A stretch of 64,000 nt of DNA from Candidatus Cardinium hertigii. GTDB lineage: Bacteria; Bacteroidota; Bacteroidia; Cytophagales; Amoebophilaceae. The stretch spans positions 62,001 to 126,000 of the forward strand of contig NZ_CP029619.1 in assembly GCF_003176915.1 (NCBI RefSeq). Direction: 5' to 3'. Positions 8,657 to 17,799 of this stretch are shown in pieces (the stretch's first letter is position 1; every line of letters starts with the position of its first letter). A program made the translations under genes and the position numbers. The notes beneath the pieces were generated by a model, which saw nothing but the letters and a program-made list of their open reading frames with translations, made no database searches and had not been told where the DNA came from.

Positions 8657-9745
8657 TACTTTTGTAATAAATAACTTTTAATAAATCCATTAAGGTCTCC
8701 ATCTAAAACTTTTTCTACGTCTTTACGTTCATGGCCTGTTCGGTTATCTTTAATAATCTTATAGGGATGCAATATATAATTTCTAATTTGAGAACCAAAG
8801 TCAATCTTTTTTTTAGAACGTTCTACTTCTTGTTGTTGCTCCCTTCTTTTTTCTAGTTCTTGTTGATAAAGCTTAGATTTAAGCAGCTGTAACGCTTTCT
8901 CTTTATTTTGCAATTGGGAGCGTTCTTGTTGGCATTCTACGATAGTACCAGATGGGATATGCCTAACACGGACAGCTGTTTCTACTTTATTAACGTTCTG
9001 GCCACCAGCTCCACCGGATCGAAAAGTATCCCAGCGTAAATCTGTAGGGTTTAGTTCAATTTTTATGGTATCATCAATAAGAGGGGCCGCATAAACAGAT
9101 GCAAAAGAAGTATGCCGTTTACCTGCTGAATCAAAAGGGGAAAGGCGAACCAATCTATGGATACCAACTTCTGCCTTTATATAGCCATAAGCATAGGAAC
9201 CGATAACTTCTAACGTTGCTGATTTTATACCAGCAGTATCACCTGATTGATAATGAATAGTTTTTACACTATAACCCTGCTTATTCCCCCACATGGTATA
9301 CATGCGCACCAACATAGCAGCCCAATCCTGGCTTTCTGTACCACCTGCGCCTGGCTTTATATCTATTACGGCATTGAAAGAATCCTCTTTACTAGATAGC
9401 ATGGCTTTTAATTCCATTTCCTCTAGAAGTGTAGATACTGTTTCAATTGTTATGCACAGCTCTTTGCTTAACTCCGCTTGTTCTTCAGTAGCAGATTGGC
9501 TCAATTCTTCTAGTAAAAGGAGTATTTCCCACTGGTCTTGCAGCAGATGGAACTTCTTAACAATCTCTTCTAGTTCTTTGATTTGCTGAATAGTTTTTTC
9601 AATTTCCTCTTGTGGATTAGACCAGAAGGAAGGAGCGGAAGCGGCTTCCTTTAAAGAGTGTAATTGTAGCTGCTTGCCAGCCAAGTCAAAGACAGTGCTT
9701 TAAAGCGGTTATCCTTGCTTCCAGATGATCGTATTGCGTTTGCAT
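8656..9745 (-). CDS. prfB: Peptide chain release factor 2 (programmed +1 frameshift)
   Basis: RF2 ends translation at UGA and UAA codons. The gene begins with ATG at 9745 and reads 19 codons ([19 protein letters not shown]) to an in-frame TGA at 9688-9686. A +1 shift at CTT-TGA-C continues as D-L-A-G-K-Q and gives a 362-residue protein. The SPF stop-recognition motif ([18 protein letters not shown]) and the catalytic GGQ ([15 protein letters not shown]) are both present. The UGA inside the gene is the usual autoregulation: low RF2 favours the shift. The upstream hypothetical gene ends 13 bp before the start, so the two probably share a transcript. Confidence 0.95.
9685..9691 (-). promoter_or_regulatory. 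prfB: prfB programmed frameshift site CTTTGAC
   Basis: Minus-strand 9691-9685 reads CTT TGA C, the conserved slippery heptamer of bacterial prfB. The bases just before it (AAG CAC TGT) contain no AGGGGG-type Shine-Dalgarno element, which stimulates the shift in E. coli. This fits the weak use of Shine-Dalgarno pairing in Bacteroidota. Confidence 0.9.
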
Positions 9746-9758
9746 AAAAGACTTTTTA

Positions 9759-10490
9759 TTAATGTTGTGTAGAGGTATCAAAGTGACAACGATTCCCTAT
9801 AGAATCTTCTGTTTCATCTGCCGCAAATACATAGTGTGTAATGCGAACGGTTTTTTTATCCTTGCTGAGCTCACCTAATGGATTACTATAATTTTTAATC
9901 ATTTTATGAAAAGTATAAATAGTAGTATAGGTAGTGTGCTTAAAGAAAGAGGCTAAATCAAAACTTTTAATTAAACAATTCGAGTGATTTTGGTAATCAA
10001 TTAACTTTTTAACTATACCATTCAAATCCTCTCGCACAAAGAGCTCATTACTAAAGTTAAAATAGGTAATTTCAGGAGGGTCCAATCCTTCGTTAATTTT
10101 TATCATAGCCTTATTAAGGGCCTCTATATCTTTAAACCCGAACTTCAATTTAAACCGAAGCATCGATTTTTTGTCATTCTTTACAATTATACCAGTAATG
10201 CCAGTGATAGGGTTCAATGTTTTTTGTAGCGTACATAGAGGATTGTAAGCAATTAGTTTAGGAATATCTTGGTAACTTTTATTCAAATATTTAAGAAATG
10301 CAATGAGTTTAGCTGATTTAGTTAAGTCAACTTCAAGGCTAAATAATCCAGACCCATCCTCATAGAAATAGGCTCTTTCCGTAAAATTTACACCCAAGGC
10401 AGTGCTTGAGGTAGTAGCACAGCAAAAGCATAGACAAGAGAATAAGCCTAAACGTATTTTTTTTTGTATTGTAAGAAATTTATTAACCAT
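9759..10490 (-). CDS. Hypothetical exported protein
   Basis: I do not recognise the family. The start at 10490 gives a credible export signal: basic residues (KFLTIQKKIRLG) followed by the hydrophobic, cysteine-rich LFSCLCFCC and then ATTSSTALG. Longer starts at 10538 and 10547 (GTG) are possible. The remaining ~215 residues are of mixed alpha/beta composition without membrane segments, with FSLEVDLTKSAKLIAFLKYL early on. The gene ends 13 bp before prfB and probably shares its transcript. Confidence 0.55.
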   Translation of the reverse strand: MVNKFLTIQKKIRLGLFSCLCFCCATTSSTALGVNFTERAYFYEDGSGLFSLEVDLTKSAKLIAFLKYLNKSYQDIPKLIAYNPLCTLQKTLNPITGITGIIVKNDKKSMLRFKLKFGFKDIEALNKAMIKINEGLDPPEITYFNFSNELFVREDLNGIVKKLIDYQNHSNCLIKSFDLASFFKHTTYTTIYTFHKMIKNYSNPLGELSKDKKTVRITHYVFAADETEDSIGNRCHFDTSTQH

Positions 10491-10634
10491 TCTTGAAAAT
10501 CTATTACCTAAAAGCTTAGTAGAAACCAATGCAGCCATAGTATACACTATAAATCGTAGGGTATCCCAGTTATCAATGGATTAAAAGAGAGGTGTTCTTT
10601 TTAATAATAATTACATTGAACTTTACCTAGCCAA

Positions 10635-10680
10635 CTACCCACAATTGAGTTCATTTTCTACCCACAATTGAGTTCATTTT
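10635..10680. repeat. Two perfect tandem copies of a 23-bp element
   Basis: CTACCCACAATTGAGTTCAT plus TTT occurs at 10635-10657 and again at 10658-10680 without a mismatch. The unit contains the palindrome CAATTG. It lies just downstream of the ankyrin gene stop. Such ends can be left by insertion elements; no transposase adjoins it, so the origin is open. Confidence 0.75.
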
Positions 10681-10755
10681 AATAAAAAAATAAATGGCAA
10701 ACAAATTTTGGTTGTTAAATGTTATATAATTTATATTATGTTAAGTAGGAGCTGA

Positions 10756-12264
10756 TTAAATTTTCTCTAGAAATGTCCTCAATAATGTCCTCAATCTTAC
10801 TATTATTTTATTTGCTATTTTCTTCGCTCCTTTAGCCTGTAGTATATTAATACAATCTTGATGGCCAGATTGTTTTGCCAAATCTAAAGGTGTCTGCCCG
10901 TTATTATCTTTTTGGTTTATCTCGGCTCCTGCTTTAATTAAAGCGATAATACAATTTAGATTGCCTTCTTGTGCTGCCGAATGTAAAGGGGTCCATTCAT
11001 CTTTATCTTTTTGGTTTACCTCGGCTCCTGCTTGAATTAAAGCATCCATACAACCTAGATTGCCGTTGTATGCTGCCAGATGTAAAGGGGTCCATCCATC
11101 CTTATCTTTTTGGTTTACCTCGGCTCCTACTTGAATTAAAGCATCCATACAATCTAGCTTGCCGTTTTCTGCTGCCGAATGTAAAGGGGTCCGTCCATCT
11201 TTATCTTTTTGGTTTACCTCGGCGCCTGCTTGAATTAAAGCATCCATACAATCTAGCTTGCCTCTTTGTGCTGCCGAATGTAAAGGGGTCCGTCCATCTT
11301 TATCTTTTTGGTTTACCTCGGCGCCTGCTTGAATTAAAGCATCCATACAATCTAGCTTGCCTGTTTGTGCTGCCGAATGTAAAGGGGTCCGTCCATACTT
11401 ATCTTTTTGGTTTACTTCGGCTCCTTCTTTAATTAAAGCATCCATACAATCTAGATTGCCGTTGTATGCTGCCGAATGTAAAGGGGTCCATTCATCTTTA
11501 TCTTTTTGGTTTACCTCGGCGCCTGCTTGAATTAAAGCATCCATACAATCTAGATTGCCTTCTTGTGCTACCAGATGTAAAGGGGTCCGTCCATACTTAT
11601 TTAATTGGTTTACCTCGGCTCCTTCTTTAATTAAAGCGGTAATACAATCTAGATTAGCTTGGTATGCTGCCAGATGTAAAGGGGTCCGTCCATACTTATT
11701 TAATTGGTTTACCTCGGCGCCTTCCTTAATTAAAGCATCAAGACAACCTAGCTCGCTTTCGTATGTTGCCAGATGTAAAGGGGTCAATCCACCATACTTA
11801 TCTGCTTGGTTTACATTGGCTCCTGCTTGAATTAAAACAGTGATACAATCTAGCTTGCCTTCTTGTGCTGCTAAATGTAAGGAACTCCGTCCATACTCAT
11901 CTGCTTGGTTTACATTGGCTCCTTCTTTAATTAAAGCATCCATACAATCTAGATTGCCGTTGTATGCTGCCGAATGTAAAGGGGTCCATTCATCTTTATC
12001 TTTTTGGTTTACCTCGGCGCCTGCTTGAATTAAAACAGTGATACAATCTAGTTTGCCTTCTTGTGCTGCTAAATGTAAGGGACTCCGTCCATACTTATCT
12101 GCTTGGTTTACATTGGCTCCTTCTTTAATTAAAGCGGTAACGACACCTAGATTTCCTTGGATTACTGCCAGCTGTAAAGGGGTTCGTCCATATTTATCTA
12201 TGTGATTTATATAAGCTCTTCCTTTAATTAATTTTTTAATACAAACTAGAAGTGCATGAAACAT
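10756..12264 (-). CDS. Ankyrin-repeat protein with 14 repeats
   Basis: The 502-residue protein is almost wholly ankyrin repeats of 33 residues, with consensus DKxGRTPLHxAAxxGxLDCM followed by DALIxxGAEVNQK. I count 14 full units plus a partial N-terminal one, and a basic C-terminal tail (VRLRTLLRTFLEKI). Repeats 8-12 are nearly identical at DNA level (period 99 bp), which implies recent expansion. No signal peptide or membrane segment is present. Ankyrin proteins are a hallmark of intracellular symbionts and usually bind host proteins after secretion. Delivery through the injection system or another route is only inferred. Confidence 0.92.
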   Translation of the reverse strand: MFHALLVCIKKLIKGRAYINHIDKYGRTPLQLAVIQGNLGVVTALIKEGANVNQADKYGRSPLHLAAQEGKLDCITVLIQAGAEVNQKDKDEWTPLHSAAYNGNLDCMDALIKEGANVNQADEYGRSSLHLAAQEGKLDCITVLIQAGANVNQADKYGGLTPLHLATYESELGCLDALIKEGAEVNQLNKYGRTPLHLAAYQANLDCITALIKEGAEVNQLNKYGRTPLHLVAQEGNLDCMDALIQAGAEVNQKDKDEWTPLHSAAYNGNLDCMDALIKEGAEVNQKDKYGRTPLHSAAQTGKLDCMDALIQAGAEVNQKDKDGRTPLHSAAQRGKLDCMDALIQAGAEVNQKDKDGRTPLHSAAENGKLDCMDALIQVGAEVNQKDKDGWTPLHLAAYNGNLGCMDALIQAGAEVNQKDKDEWTPLHSAAQEGNLNCIIALIKAGAEINQKDNNGQTPLDLAKQSGHQDCINILQAKGAKKIANKIIVRLRTLLRTFLEKI

Positions 12265-12406
12265 TGCGTTATTGTTTAATTGTTTGGACAGGAAAATAAA
12301 TAAAGTAAGTTATTCCATTTTTAGTACCATAGTGATAACACTAAAAATACAAACGCTTGCAATTAATGGACTCCTTTGTATGCTACAAAAAACGCTTCAC
12401 CAGGGT

Positions 12407-13027
12407 TTAGGCATATCCGGCAAGCATGGTATCAAGTAATTCGCTTGAACAAAAAAGTCCAATCCCAAAATAGCGGCTAGCTATGTCAGAAACAAACTCT
12501 TCCCCTACTTGATCTTCTGAGAAAGGTTCTCCTGGATAATCATCGAGTAGGTAGACCCTGTTACCATCTTTGTCAATGATCGATTGGCTCAGTAACTCTT
12601 TTTCTTGTTCTAAGGGGGAGCCATACTCTAAAAATGTTCCATCATTCCAAGATCCCCCTCTTGCCCGTATTTTTTGTCCATTTTTAATTACCGAATATCC
12701 CCAGAGGTTTACACCACTATGTAATACAATGGTACAAATTTCGGTATCTGGGAAATGGTTAATTAAGCGCTGTTCGATCGATGAAATATTTTTTTCAAAG
12801 GAGGCGCTTGTACCTAATACATTATTATTATCACAAATTATCAGATTATCCTTGTAAGACCCTATGTAAACGTTGTTTGTGCCCATATCCATTGCCTCCC
12901 AAAATGGTACGTTATCAACTTTTGTAAGTTCAGGCGACTCTAAATCTAGATCATTAAGTAATTCTTTAAAGTCTATATCATCAATTTGGGCTCTGATTAT
13001 GATTGTTCCTGCTATCTTCCATCCCAT
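12407..13027 (-). CDS. Hypothetical protein, possibly DUF6928-like
   Basis: The 206-residue protein starts MGWKIAGTIIIRAQ and has no signal peptide or membrane segment. The segments VYIGSYKDNLIICDNN, CTIVLHSGVNLWGYSVIKNG and FLEYGSPLEQEKEL resemble, from memory, proteins of the DUF6928 type, whose function is unknown. The match cannot be confirmed here. It lies between the ankyrin gene and the synthetase remnant, on the same strand. Confidence 0.5.
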   Translation of the reverse strand: MGWKIAGTIIIRAQIDDIDFKELLNDLDLESPELTKVDNVPFWEAMDMGTNNVYIGSYKDNLIICDNNNVLGTSASFEKNISSIEQRLINHFPDTEICTIVLHSGVNLWGYSVIKNGQKIRARGGSWNDGTFLEYGSPLEQEKELLSQSIIDKDGNRVYLLDDYPGEPFSEDQVGEEFVSDIASRYFGIGLFCSSELLDTMLAGYA

Positions 13028-13115
13028 GCTATGTATAGTTATATTGAATTAATGTAAAGGAATAAACAGATTAATACTATTTCTTTAAATATAAAAAATC
13101 AATCTATTTTTATTT

Positions 13116-13595
13116 TTATCCAACCTTTTCAATAGGATGTTGCTGACTATCCAATACTAGTTGATAGCTATTGCCCTCATTATCTTTTTTGATTAACGTT
13201 CTAAGAATTTCGTGTCGTAACACAATGTGCCTGATACTTTGCTCTAATATATCTAACCTAATAACTGGAGATAATTTATAAGTCATCTCAATATTATATG
13301 CATTGCTTCCTCCCTCATACTGATCCATAAACCATAAACGCTCTTGGCTAAAGGAAAGCAGTGGTTGTACAGATTGCTCTTTAAGCATGAGTATATCATA
13401 ATCTTTAGTATAAACACAGTTAGAAACTAAATGTTGAAGGATTTGTTTTCGATTAAGCTTAATAAAATCTGTGTGCTCTTTTTTTAAAACAGCATTTTTA
13501 GGCACAAATAATTTTATATTACTGCCTTGACTCCAAATTTTAATGCCTTGGTGCATAATGCTATAGATATGCATCAGTATTGAGTTAAAATTCAT
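13116..13595 (-). pseudogene. Non-ribosomal peptide synthetase remnant: docking plus start of condensation domain
   Basis: Residues 1-56 resemble the TubC-type docking domain that opens many synthetases (GIKIWSQGSNIKLFVPKNAV). From residue 75 follows the start of a condensation domain: LLSFSQERLWFMDQYEGGSN matches core motif C1 and RHIVLRHEILRTLI matches C2. The frame then stops at residue 159, before the HHxxxDG catalytic motif. Condensation domains are ~450 residues and full synthetases over 1000, so this is a fragment that cannot catalyse peptide bond formation. It lies 678 bp from a divergently oriented ABC exporter, which may be a survivor of the same cluster. Confidence 0.78.
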
Positions 13596-14063
13596 AACTT
13601 TGTCGTTTGTTATATTAAAGCTTTCAGTTACATATTAGCAAACTTATCAGTTTTTGCAAGGTATAATAACCCTATACCACCCATACTTAGCGTATTAACA
13701 GGCTTACAGAAAGAGAATATCTACACTTATTTTGCAGAAGTTACCTTTATATCTAGTCTTAATCAGATTAAGTACTTATTGTCATCTTTTTTCATTTTAC
13801 TGCTCATGTTTAAAGGCGAGGTCTCCATGGATTTCACCAATGAAATGAATTATTATCTAACTCATTTTCACTAATATTATTCGCAGGTGACATGACATAC
13901 ACAATATTTGGTAATACTATAAGATCACTTATTAAGTTGGATTTACTGTAGGCATAATCCAAGTGATAAATCCATGCTTTGTATATTATAAGTAATACAC
14001 TGATTCTTACTAATTTTTGCCCCTCATGGACTAATTATACATATACATAAATCCAATCTAATA
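13596..14063 (+). other. Decayed spacer between synthetase remnant and exporter
   Basis: There is no intact gene. A plus-strand frame is open from about 13584 to 13873 (some 95 codons, including YTYFAEVTFISSLNQIKYLL) but has no ATG, GTG or TTG near its beginning. It may be the tail of a lost gene; I cannot name it. Confidence 0.3.
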
Positions 14064-14225
14064 ATGCAAATTTTGGATCAACCAATTACCGCAGAACTAA
14101 TTAGTTTATACAGGAAGTTTTCAGCGCTTGTAAAAACTGAGGCCGTTGCAATAGAAAATTGCAAAGATTTTGTTATGATAACTCAATTTACGTTTAGATA
14201 TTTTTGTAAGCTTATAGTACTATAA
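14064..14225 (+). pseudogene. Possible adenylation-domain fragment
   Basis: A 53-codon frame contains LYRKFSALVKTEAVAIEN followed by CKDFVMITQFTFRY. This loosely matches the entry of synthetase adenylation domains (LFEEQVxKTPxAIAVxxxxxxLTYxEL). The fragment then stops. Given the condensation-domain remnant nearby it may come from the same synthetase, but the match is short and the orientation is opposite, so this is tentative. Confidence 0.25.
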
Positions 14226-14272
14226 TGTTATTGTTTATGTCCTTCCTGTAGTTTGAGATAAATAACTTAATT

Positions 14273-16024
14273 ATGCGAACCATACAATTTATATTGAAAC
14301 TAATACAACCTTATAGGACCTATATATTAGGCAACATTTTCGTTGTTTTATGTGCCTCAATCGATACAAATTTAAGGCCTTATCTCATTAAACTGCTCAT
14401 AAATACAGCTATGGATGCTAACAGGAATAGTTTATTAACTATATCCAAAATATATGCATTTGTACAAATTGTACAGATATGCTTATGGACATTCAATGAT
14501 TGGTGCCTTATCCAATATAGCCATTCTCTTAGGGCTTATGTAATCACGCTATTAATGGAGCGCATAAGAAATTATCCCTATAACTTTTACCAAAAACATG
14601 CTTCTGGTAGCATCATGGCAAAAATCAATGATGCGTCAAATTTACTGCCTGATATTATTTTTGTTATAATATATCAATTTATGCAAGTTACCCTAAGCAT
14701 ATTTTTTGCCCTTTTTCTTTTAGCAAGAATACATTATATATTAGCAGTGGAGATGGTTATCTGGATCAGTTTTTTCTTGATTCACACATACTTTAGCATC
14801 TCAAGAGGCAATGCTTTAACTATGGAGTATACAAAAGCTCGAGCAAATATTTGGGGCTATATAACAGATTATTTATCTAATATTTTAAATGTACACTGTT
14901 TTTCTCGAGAGCATTATGAAAAGCAACGATTGCACAATACAAATTCAAGAGTTATAGAAAATAGTAAAACATACGGGTATTTCTTGATGAGGATTCACTT
15001 TTTTCAAAGTGTTTTGATTGCTCTGTATACTATCTGCTTTTTGAGTAGTGTTACCTATCTGCAATCAATAAGCTACATCACTCCAGGTGATCTAGTTTTA
15101 ATTTTCATGTTAAACTTTAGAATTGCTGATAAACTTAATGAATTATTAAGTCAGTTATGTCTCTTTTTTACTAACTGGAGAACAGCCATGGGAGCACTTG
15201 AAGTTTACAACTTTCCTATGGAAATACAAGATCAGGATAATGCAAAACCTATCATAGTAAGTCATGGGCAAATTATTTTTGATAAAGTTTATTTTCATTA
15301 TGAAAAATCTAAACCGTTATTTCAAAACATTTCTTTAACCATCCAACCTCGACAACGAGTTGGATTGGTAGGAAATTCTGGAAGTGGTAAAACTACCTTT
15401 CTCAATCTTATTTTGAGGCTATTTAATGTAAATGCTGGAAATATTTTGGTTGATGGTCAAGAAGTACAAAGCATTACTCGGGCTTCGTTAAGAGAAGCTA
15501 TTAGTGTGATTCCTCAACTACCAACTTTATTTCAACGTACTATAAGAGAGAATATCTTATATGGTAAGTTAGATGCCACTGATGATGAAATTATTGATGC
15601 AGCTAAAAAAGCACATGCACATCAATTTATTCAGCAACTATCCAGAGGTTACGAAACTGTAATAGGTGCGCATGGTACACAACTTTCTGGGGGGCAGATT
15701 CAAAGAATTGCTATAGCACGCGCCTTTCTTAACAGTGCACCCATTTTACTATTGGATGAGTCTACTTCCCAACTTGATCCCCTAACAGAGAAAAAAATCC
15801 AAATATCTCTTAGATATTTAATGCAAAATAAAACTACAGTCATCATAGCTCATAAATTGTCTACCTTGCTCAAGATGGACCGTATTTTGGTTTTTGACCA
15901 AGGTCAAATTGTACAAGACGGTACACATGCTGAACTGCTACAGCAAACTGGCTTATATAAAGTACTTTGGTATGCTCAGGAACAAAATGCTTTAATACCA
16001 ACAATGGATTCTGTAGTTAGTTAA
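14273..16024 (+). CDS. ABC exporter, membrane domain fused to ATPase
   Basis: The 583-residue half-transporter has about six membrane helices in residues 15-300 and then a complete ATPase. Motifs are Walker A GNSGSGKTT (367-375), a Q-loop in SVIPQLPTLFQ, signature LSGGQIQRIAIARAFL (from 471), Walker B ILLLDE (491-496) and the switch histidine in TTVIIAHKLST. It would act as a dimer in the inner membrane, exporting a peptide, lipid or drug. The condensation-domain remnant upstream suggests it once exported a non-ribosomal peptide. Unlike its neighbours it is intact, so it probably still has a use. Confidence 0.9.
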   Translation: MRTIQFILKLIQPYRTYILGNIFVVLCASIDTNLRPYLIKLLINTAMDANRNSLLTISKIYAFVQIVQICLWTFNDWCLIQYSHSLRAYVITLLMERIRNYPYNFYQKHASGSIMAKINDASNLLPDIIFVIIYQFMQVTLSIFFALFLLARIHYILAVEMVIWISFFLIHTYFSISRGNALTMEYTKARANIWGYITDYLSNILNVHCFSREHYEKQRLHNTNSRVIENSKTYGYFLMRIHFFQSVLIALYTICFLSSVTYLQSISYITPGDLVLIFMLNFRIADKLNELLSQLCLFFTNWRTAMGALEVYNFPMEIQDQDNAKPIIVSHGQIIFDKVYFHYEKSKPLFQNISLTIQPRQRVGLVGNSGSGKTTFLNLILRLFNVNAGNILVDGQEVQSITRASLREAISVIPQLPTLFQRTIRENILYGKLDATDDEIIDAAKKAHAHQFIQQLSRGYETVIGAHGTQLSGGQIQRIAIARAFLNSAPILLLDESTSQLDPLTEKKIQISLRYLMQNKTTVIIAHKLSTLLKMDRILVFDQGQIVQDGTHAELLQQTGLYKVLWYAQEQNALIPTMDSVVS

Positions 16025-16104
16025 AACCGCATTGTGAACCAGATTTATAATTGATTATAAATCATACATGAAAGGTACTTAATTTTGGTTTGGAGTATGA
16101 ATAA

Positions 16105-16416
16105 TTATTTCAACGACTCGATTTTCCTGATGAATACATGTAATTCTTCTATTAAGTAGTCATCAAAAATAAGAATGTCGAAATTTATTTTAGGAGTAAC
16201 GAATATCTCTTTTTCGGTATTGATTGCCTTTTTTAATACTTGAACTTCTTCTTGTTCTTGCGTAGCAGAACAAAAGCAGTTGTTAAAAAGTTGTTTATGG
16301 CGTTGCACTTCTTTTAAAGCAGCAGATAACGCTACTTTATTTATTTGTTCTAATACAGCTCGATTACACTTAGTGATAGTTTCAGCTGTTATTAAAACAA
16401 AACTAGAATATTGCAA
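16105..16416 (-). CDS. Small hypothetical protein, doubtful
   Basis: A 103-codon frame starts with TTG and has no ATG upstream before a stop. The product is mostly helical (VALSAALKEVQRHKQLF) without a recognisable domain, signal peptide or membrane segment. It lies beside a decayed insertion element and may be the tail of a larger lost gene. Confidence 0.3.
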   Translation of the reverse strand: MQYSSFVLITAETITKCNRAVLEQINKVALSAALKEVQRHKQLFNNCFCSATQEQEEVQVLKKAINTEKEIFVTPKINFDILIFDDYLIEELHVFIRKIESLK

Positions 16417-16423
16417 TGTTGAT

Positions 16424-16538
16424 TTGTGTGATTCGTGGAGGTTGTTACACTAAAGATGTAAGATTAATTTAAATTAAATAGCGACCTGTAATGGTTGTGT
16501 GATTCGTATAGATTGCTACAGTAAAGATGTAGGATTAA
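16424..16538. repeat. Imperfect 44-bp direct repeat, 71-bp spacing
   Basis: TTGTGTGATTCGTGGAGGTT at 16424 and TTGTGTGATTCGTATAGATT at 16495 each begin a 44-bp unit ending in AAGATGTARGATTAA. The second copy abuts the IS481 relic, so the pair may mark an insertion-related duplication or an old element end. Confidence 0.55.
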
Positions 16539-17264
16539 GAAAAACCAGAAAATTAGGGGCAAGTCGTATGCAAACTAACTTGAAACGTTTGAATGGCATA
16601 TCTTTTTCATTGAATACCACACATAAATCTTTTAAAAAAACATAAAATAAGTCGTTTACATATTAAACGCCATTACCGCAAACAAATTAAGCTATTATAA
16701 CTGCAAAGTACAAGGAGAACGTATACAAATGGATGTGTGCAAAATAGCTGCGTCATTATATCAATACACTTAGATGATTGTACACGTTATAAAGTCCTTG
16801 CTCTATATCCCAAGACGTACTTCAAAAAATACGCTGGACCTTCCTTCAAAAATTGAAGAAAAAGATACCGTTTCATTGTCAAAGGATTCAAATTGACAGA
16901 GGACAGGAATTTTTCGCCTATGAGGTGCAAGAATGCCTCAGGGAGTGGGAAATTAAATTCCGTCCTATTAAGCCATTTTTTCCACATTTAAACGGTAAAA
17001 TAGAAAGAGCATAGCGTACAGACCTAGATGAGTTTTATAGTAGTGTTAACATTAAGGATCCTGATCTACAGGTTAAACTTAGATCTTGGGAAGAATATTA
17101 CAATAAACAACGTCCTTAGCTCTCTTCAAAGGAAAACTCCCTGGGAAAAATATAAAGAATTGGAAAATTTTATCCCTTGTTTAAGTGAAGTACAAAAAAA
17201 TTACATTCCATCAAAAGAGCCATTTGCCACACAAAATCATAAACATGATCAAATGTTGCAATAA
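16535..17264 (+). mobile_element. Degenerate IS481-family transposase
   Basis: Stitching frames together gives RKLGASRMQTNLKRLNGISF, then VQGERIQMDVCKIAASLYQY, LDDCTRYKVLALYP, RIQIDRGQEFFAYEVQECLR, PHLNGKIERA and TPWEKYKELENF. These are successive parts of an IS481 DDE transposase; the DD of LDDC, the D of IDRG and the E of KIERA are the catalytic positions. The frame is broken by several shifts (near 16770, near 16830 and near 17120) and by TAG codons near 17012 and 17118. No clear terminal inverted repeats were found. It is an inactive relic. Confidence 0.82.
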
Positions 17265-17799
17265 CTGCGAAAACACAACATCATTTCACTTCATACGCAT
17301 GGATGTCATGACATGTAAATTAATTATGGTGTTGCGCATAAGATGCATGGGGGGCTTTGGGTTATGTATGTCATTTTGATCCAATATGGCATATGAAATT
17401 CTGTGGTAGTTTTACCAATAAGAACCTACTGACGGTCTATAATACCTACCATTGGAATCTATACAACCGCTATGAGTTTACCTATTTTAACTTCCTAGTA
17501 GGCGGTCAAGGTAATTATAAGTTTGACCATCAACTATCAATATCTGCTTTTCTTGCTTCTATTTCTCTTCTTGCTTCTGCTGCTGCTGATGTTCCTGTTT
17601 ATGTTTCTCCGATACGCAATTCTTTACTAGAATTACATGCCAACTAAGCGTAGAAACATATAAAAAATTATTCTATTGATCTATCACAACGGTCTCAAAG
17701 CGTTATAAAAACTATTTTTGTCTTACCTTAATCTTATTTTACCTTATCTTGTGTGCGTTAAAAGACATTTTTTTAAGAAACCCTTACAGTATACAGAAA
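17265..17799 (+). other. Gene-poor spacer before accA, with one doubtful frame
   Basis: No confident gene is present. A 96-codon plus-strand frame at 17357-17647 reads aromatic-rich sequence (LLTVYNTYHWNLYNRYEFTY) and then a low-complexity Ala/Ser/Leu stretch, and matches nothing I know. A TATTTTTG at 17713-17720 fits the Bacteroidota -7 box and could belong to an accA promoter, but no good -33 element is seen at the right distance. Confidence 0.25.

Noticed and set aside
10971-12028. Plus-strand repeat frames opposite the ankyrin gene
   Set aside because: Shadow frames kept open by the 99-bp repeat; the minus strand encodes textbook ankyrin repeats.
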